Shown here: positions 63,301-64,000 of the stretch, piece after piece
How positions within the stretch are numbered: the stretch's first letter is position 1
Layout: every line of letters begins with the position of its first letter
Assembly: GCA_020635905.1 (NCBI GenBank)
Contig: JACJYV010000008.1
Location: forward strand, 62,001 to 126,000
Direction of reading: 5' to 3'
DNA length: 64,000 nt
DNA from: Bacteroidia bacterium
GTDB taxonomy: Bacteria > Bacteroidota > Bacteroidia > J057 > JADKCL01
Notes under the pieces: model-generated
The model's database searches: none
What the model was told of the DNA's origin: nothing
The model's input: the letters and a program-made list of their open reading frames with translations, nothing else
Position numbers and translations under genes: made by a program

Positions 63301-63531
63301 GTGAAACTGCAGGAAAAAGGCAGGGAACTTACCATTCATATCACAGACAATGGCAGCGGATTTGACCTGGATAAAGTCGGCCAGAGCCAAAACCTGGGCG
63401 GAAATGGTCTTCCCAACATGAAAAGACGCGCCCACGAAATCCGGGGAAAGTTGGTGATTGAAAGCAGTCCGGGCAAAGGAACCAGGGTATCCATTTCCTT
63501 CAATCCTGCGCTCAGACCCAAAAACCAATGA
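60334..63531 (+). CDS. Sensor histidine kinase with periplasmic beta-propeller, Y_Y_Y domain and HisKA_3/HATPase
   Basis: 1065 residues from the ATG at 60334 (MRTTRLAFILILGIIISPG, a signal peptide); the frame opens 15 codons earlier inside the terminator hairpin. The periplasmic part (about 40-730) is a two-bladed-type propeller sensor with W(L/I)GT..GL.RYDG and LWAGTARGLEKLD repeats, then a Y_Y_Y domain (YRLRNFNDEWIYT ... GKYLFEVQGQN). One transmembrane helix is at about 820-842. The kinase core has His865 (KDLHDEIGSTLSSIS), an N-box (FKEAVNNAMKYSGG), DNGSGFD and GGNGLPNMKRRA. The HisKA_3 type pairs with NarL/LuxR-type regulators, and such a gene follows 43 bases downstream. The ligand may be a carbohydrate or peptide; unknown. 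Confidence 0.93.
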   Translation: MRTTRLAFILILGIIISPGRIFSQNQPSNLPLVQNLQVKVENIGVNEGLSAGYVFTVAQDSLGYIWLGTLQGLNRYDGYQVREYVHVKGDSQSLPNNGVTRILVDSRGWIWLRTVNENLVLFDPQTETFAVVDSFCTYWLIAEDGEGNIWFPDRDHKWRVIVVKEMEGTAAEKCRSLQLKRPHDLYPGIPSGDLPIHLLNSRTSGLWWEEGDFLVNVPLQPDGKARKYPTGISSSKSAPPWLQPRFVEDTAARRIYYFQPDQWSALDPATGKVLWVKPAPQPEIEKIPTLIDGRGRIYLITYQGGLRLDPEKNQWARLYERKQSPGENEDYDLGRTEFKDRNGNIWYTSPGYGAFRYQIAQEKFSSFGTYQSKISPGGICPLDSHRVVYYTGYQLHVLDPQTGESSFLHPNLITHQLTFFELLKGRGDTIWIGLADSAHFARYIYRASPKTLEEVTSFRGGPKCDWPLTISAKDHSFWMIFQTGLKVPPEEAGMLFIKRFYPRGRDNNLVPVTDSTKLSFPPGEILSWAESPEGKIWIGFDRGGLVSYDFREKKWEQYLTREDSPASLADNRVYSLQPDPVHPDSFLWAGTARGLEKLDLHRKTFTHFNTENGLPNNVVYGILQDDHLNFWLSTNRGLCLFNPRTLQTRNFTPDHGLEFNEFNGKSYARTPDGTMFFGGVGGLVWFDPNEFYLPEKSTPTLINALRLGNRDIIFHPGQKVKEGEFQLNQPLEFTRKITLDYDERIITFGFANMNFSSPAQNKFRYRLRNFNDEWIYTNQLHEATFTNLDPGKYLFEVQGQNPDGSWNEASAQIQLVIRRPWWLTWWFLLGTATLVFVAVYLLIRNRFRQRKRIEDLRNRISKDLHDEIGSTLSSISMYGIVARKSISDGNETASQLLGRINQSSQEIMEAMNDIVWAIKSDNDKMEDLINRMRAFSTHLGKARDWRVKFHYDESVLKNQVGMVARRNVYLIFKEAVNNAMKYSGGNLLEVKLQEKGRELTIHITDNGSGFDLDKVGQSQNLGGNGLPNMKRRAHEIRGKLVIESSPGKGTRVSISFNPALRPKNQ

Positions 63532-63539
63532 TATCATTG
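63526..63539. promoter_or_regulatory. 14-bp perfect palindrome CAATGATATCATTG, candidate operator 2
   Basis: Overlaps the stop codon of the kinase gene and lies 24 bases before a TAATTTTG box (63563-63570) and 35 bases before the response regulator ATG. Identical to the copy at 58335-58348. Confidence 0.5.
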
Positions 63540-63574
63540 ATTTATTTCAGGTGGGATTCTGCTAATTTTGAATT

Positions 63575-64000
63575 ATGAAAATCGTAAAAGTGGCTGTTTT
63601 TGATGATAATGCTGCCCGGCGCGACGGCCTGAAGGTGCTGCTCAATGCCATGGAAGACATGGATTGTGTGGGTCTGTATGAGGATTGCCGCAATGTGGTG
63701 GAAAAAGTAGCCGCCTGCCAGCCAGATGTGGTCCTCATGGACATCAACATGCCTCACGTAGACGGCATTGAAGGTCTGAAGCTGCTCAAACAGGAGTTCC
63801 CCGGTCTCAAAATCATCATGCAGACCATTTTTGAGGATGAAGACAAGATCGTTTCGGCCATTTGCGCGGGTGCAGACGGCTACATTCTGAAGCAAATGTC
63901 CCCCATGGACCTGCTGGAAGGCATCACGGAAGTTATGGCGGGCGGAGCGCCCCTGACCCCTACCGTGGCCAAAAAGGTACTGTCTCTCTTTTCCAGCCGC
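63575..64000 (+). CDS. NarL/LuxR-type response regulator (3' end cut off by window)
   Basis: 142 codons before the window ends. A complete receiver domain is present: acidic pair Asp10/Asp11 (VAVFDDN), phosphoacceptor Asp56 (VVLMDINMPHVDG), Thr in IIMQTIFED and Lys in GYILKQMSP; a linker (TPTVAKKVLSLFSS) typical of the NarL group follows, so a LuxR-type helix-turn-helix should lie beyond the edge. It probably takes the phosphate from the histidine kinase encoded immediately upstream. The start codon follows a TAATTTTG box by four bases, so it may also be transcribed on its own. Confidence 0.9.
   Translation, partial: MKIVKVAVFDDNAARRDGLKVLLNAMEDMDCVGLYEDCRNVVEKVAACQPDVVLMDINMPHVDGIEGLKLLKQEFPGLKIIMQTIFEDEDKIVSAICAGADGYILKQMSPMDLLEGITEVMAGGAPLTPTVAKKVLSLFSSR

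Overview
The window looks like a chromosomal segment of a Bacteroidota bacterium, probably of the Saprospiria/Cytophagia type. Evidence: at least five secreted proteins end in type IX secretion (T9SS) sorting domains (one type B 'gliding motility' tail, four type A tails); PKD/HYR-repeat adhesin-like proteins; a one-piece sensor with beta-propeller, Y_Y_Y domain and histidine kinase; a fused alpha/beta 2-oxoacid dehydrogenase E1; and promoters of the TTG-N20-TAnnTTTG kind with few obvious Shine-Dalgarno sites. I saw no rRNA, tRNA or CRISPR array.

Layout. 1-5.8 kb: secreted proteins (a YHYH protein cut by the window edge, a 1021-residue lectin/PKD protein, a LamG protein). 6-15 kb: metabolism and housekeeping: glucose-6-phosphate isomerase, a dabB-dabA inorganic-carbon uptake operon, and a RapA helicase. 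15.1-16.4 kb: an IS110-family insertion sequence whose upstream non-coding region folds like a bridge RNA. 16.5-31 kb: lipoprotein, zincin-like secreted protein, serine hydrolase, T9SS propeller protein, DUF5995-like protein, DCC protein, a PIN toxin-antitoxin pair, a GlcD-like FAD oxidase, a DUF3089 lipoprotein, an outer-membrane barrel and a saccharopine-dehydrogenase-like oxidoreductase. 30.8-34.4 kb: a minus-strand run with a gene broken by a stop codon, an ADP-ribosylglycohydrolase, a Tat-exported GH1 glycosidase and a small membrane protein. 35-37.7 kb: an ECF sigma factor overlapping its putative membrane anti-sigma factor. 38-50 kb: SlyD, a membrane-anchored subtilase, small proteins, PlsC-type acyltransferase, a TerB-like membrane protein, fused E1, a THUMP RNA methyltransferase and an M48 TPR metallopeptidase. 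51-64 kb: a 2330-residue HYR-repeat T9SS protein, a papain-like protease with tandem C-terminal repeats, and a hybrid propeller histidine kinase followed by its NarL/LuxR-type response regulator (cut by the window end).

Intergenic DNA is full of repeats: GC-rich hairpin clusters (28.2 and 34.6 kb), tandem arrays (28.4-28.9, 47.6-47.9, 49.7-50.2 kb) and a dispersed 'ctttgcg' repeat (16.5 and 58.2 kb).

The two observations I rate highest are (i) the IS110 bridge-RNA candidate, whose two target-loop guide stretches together spell an 11-nt sequence present in the nearby dispersed repeat, and (ii) an identical 14-bp perfect palindrome upstream of both the papain-like protease gene and the response-regulator gene, a candidate operator linking the two-component system to the protease.
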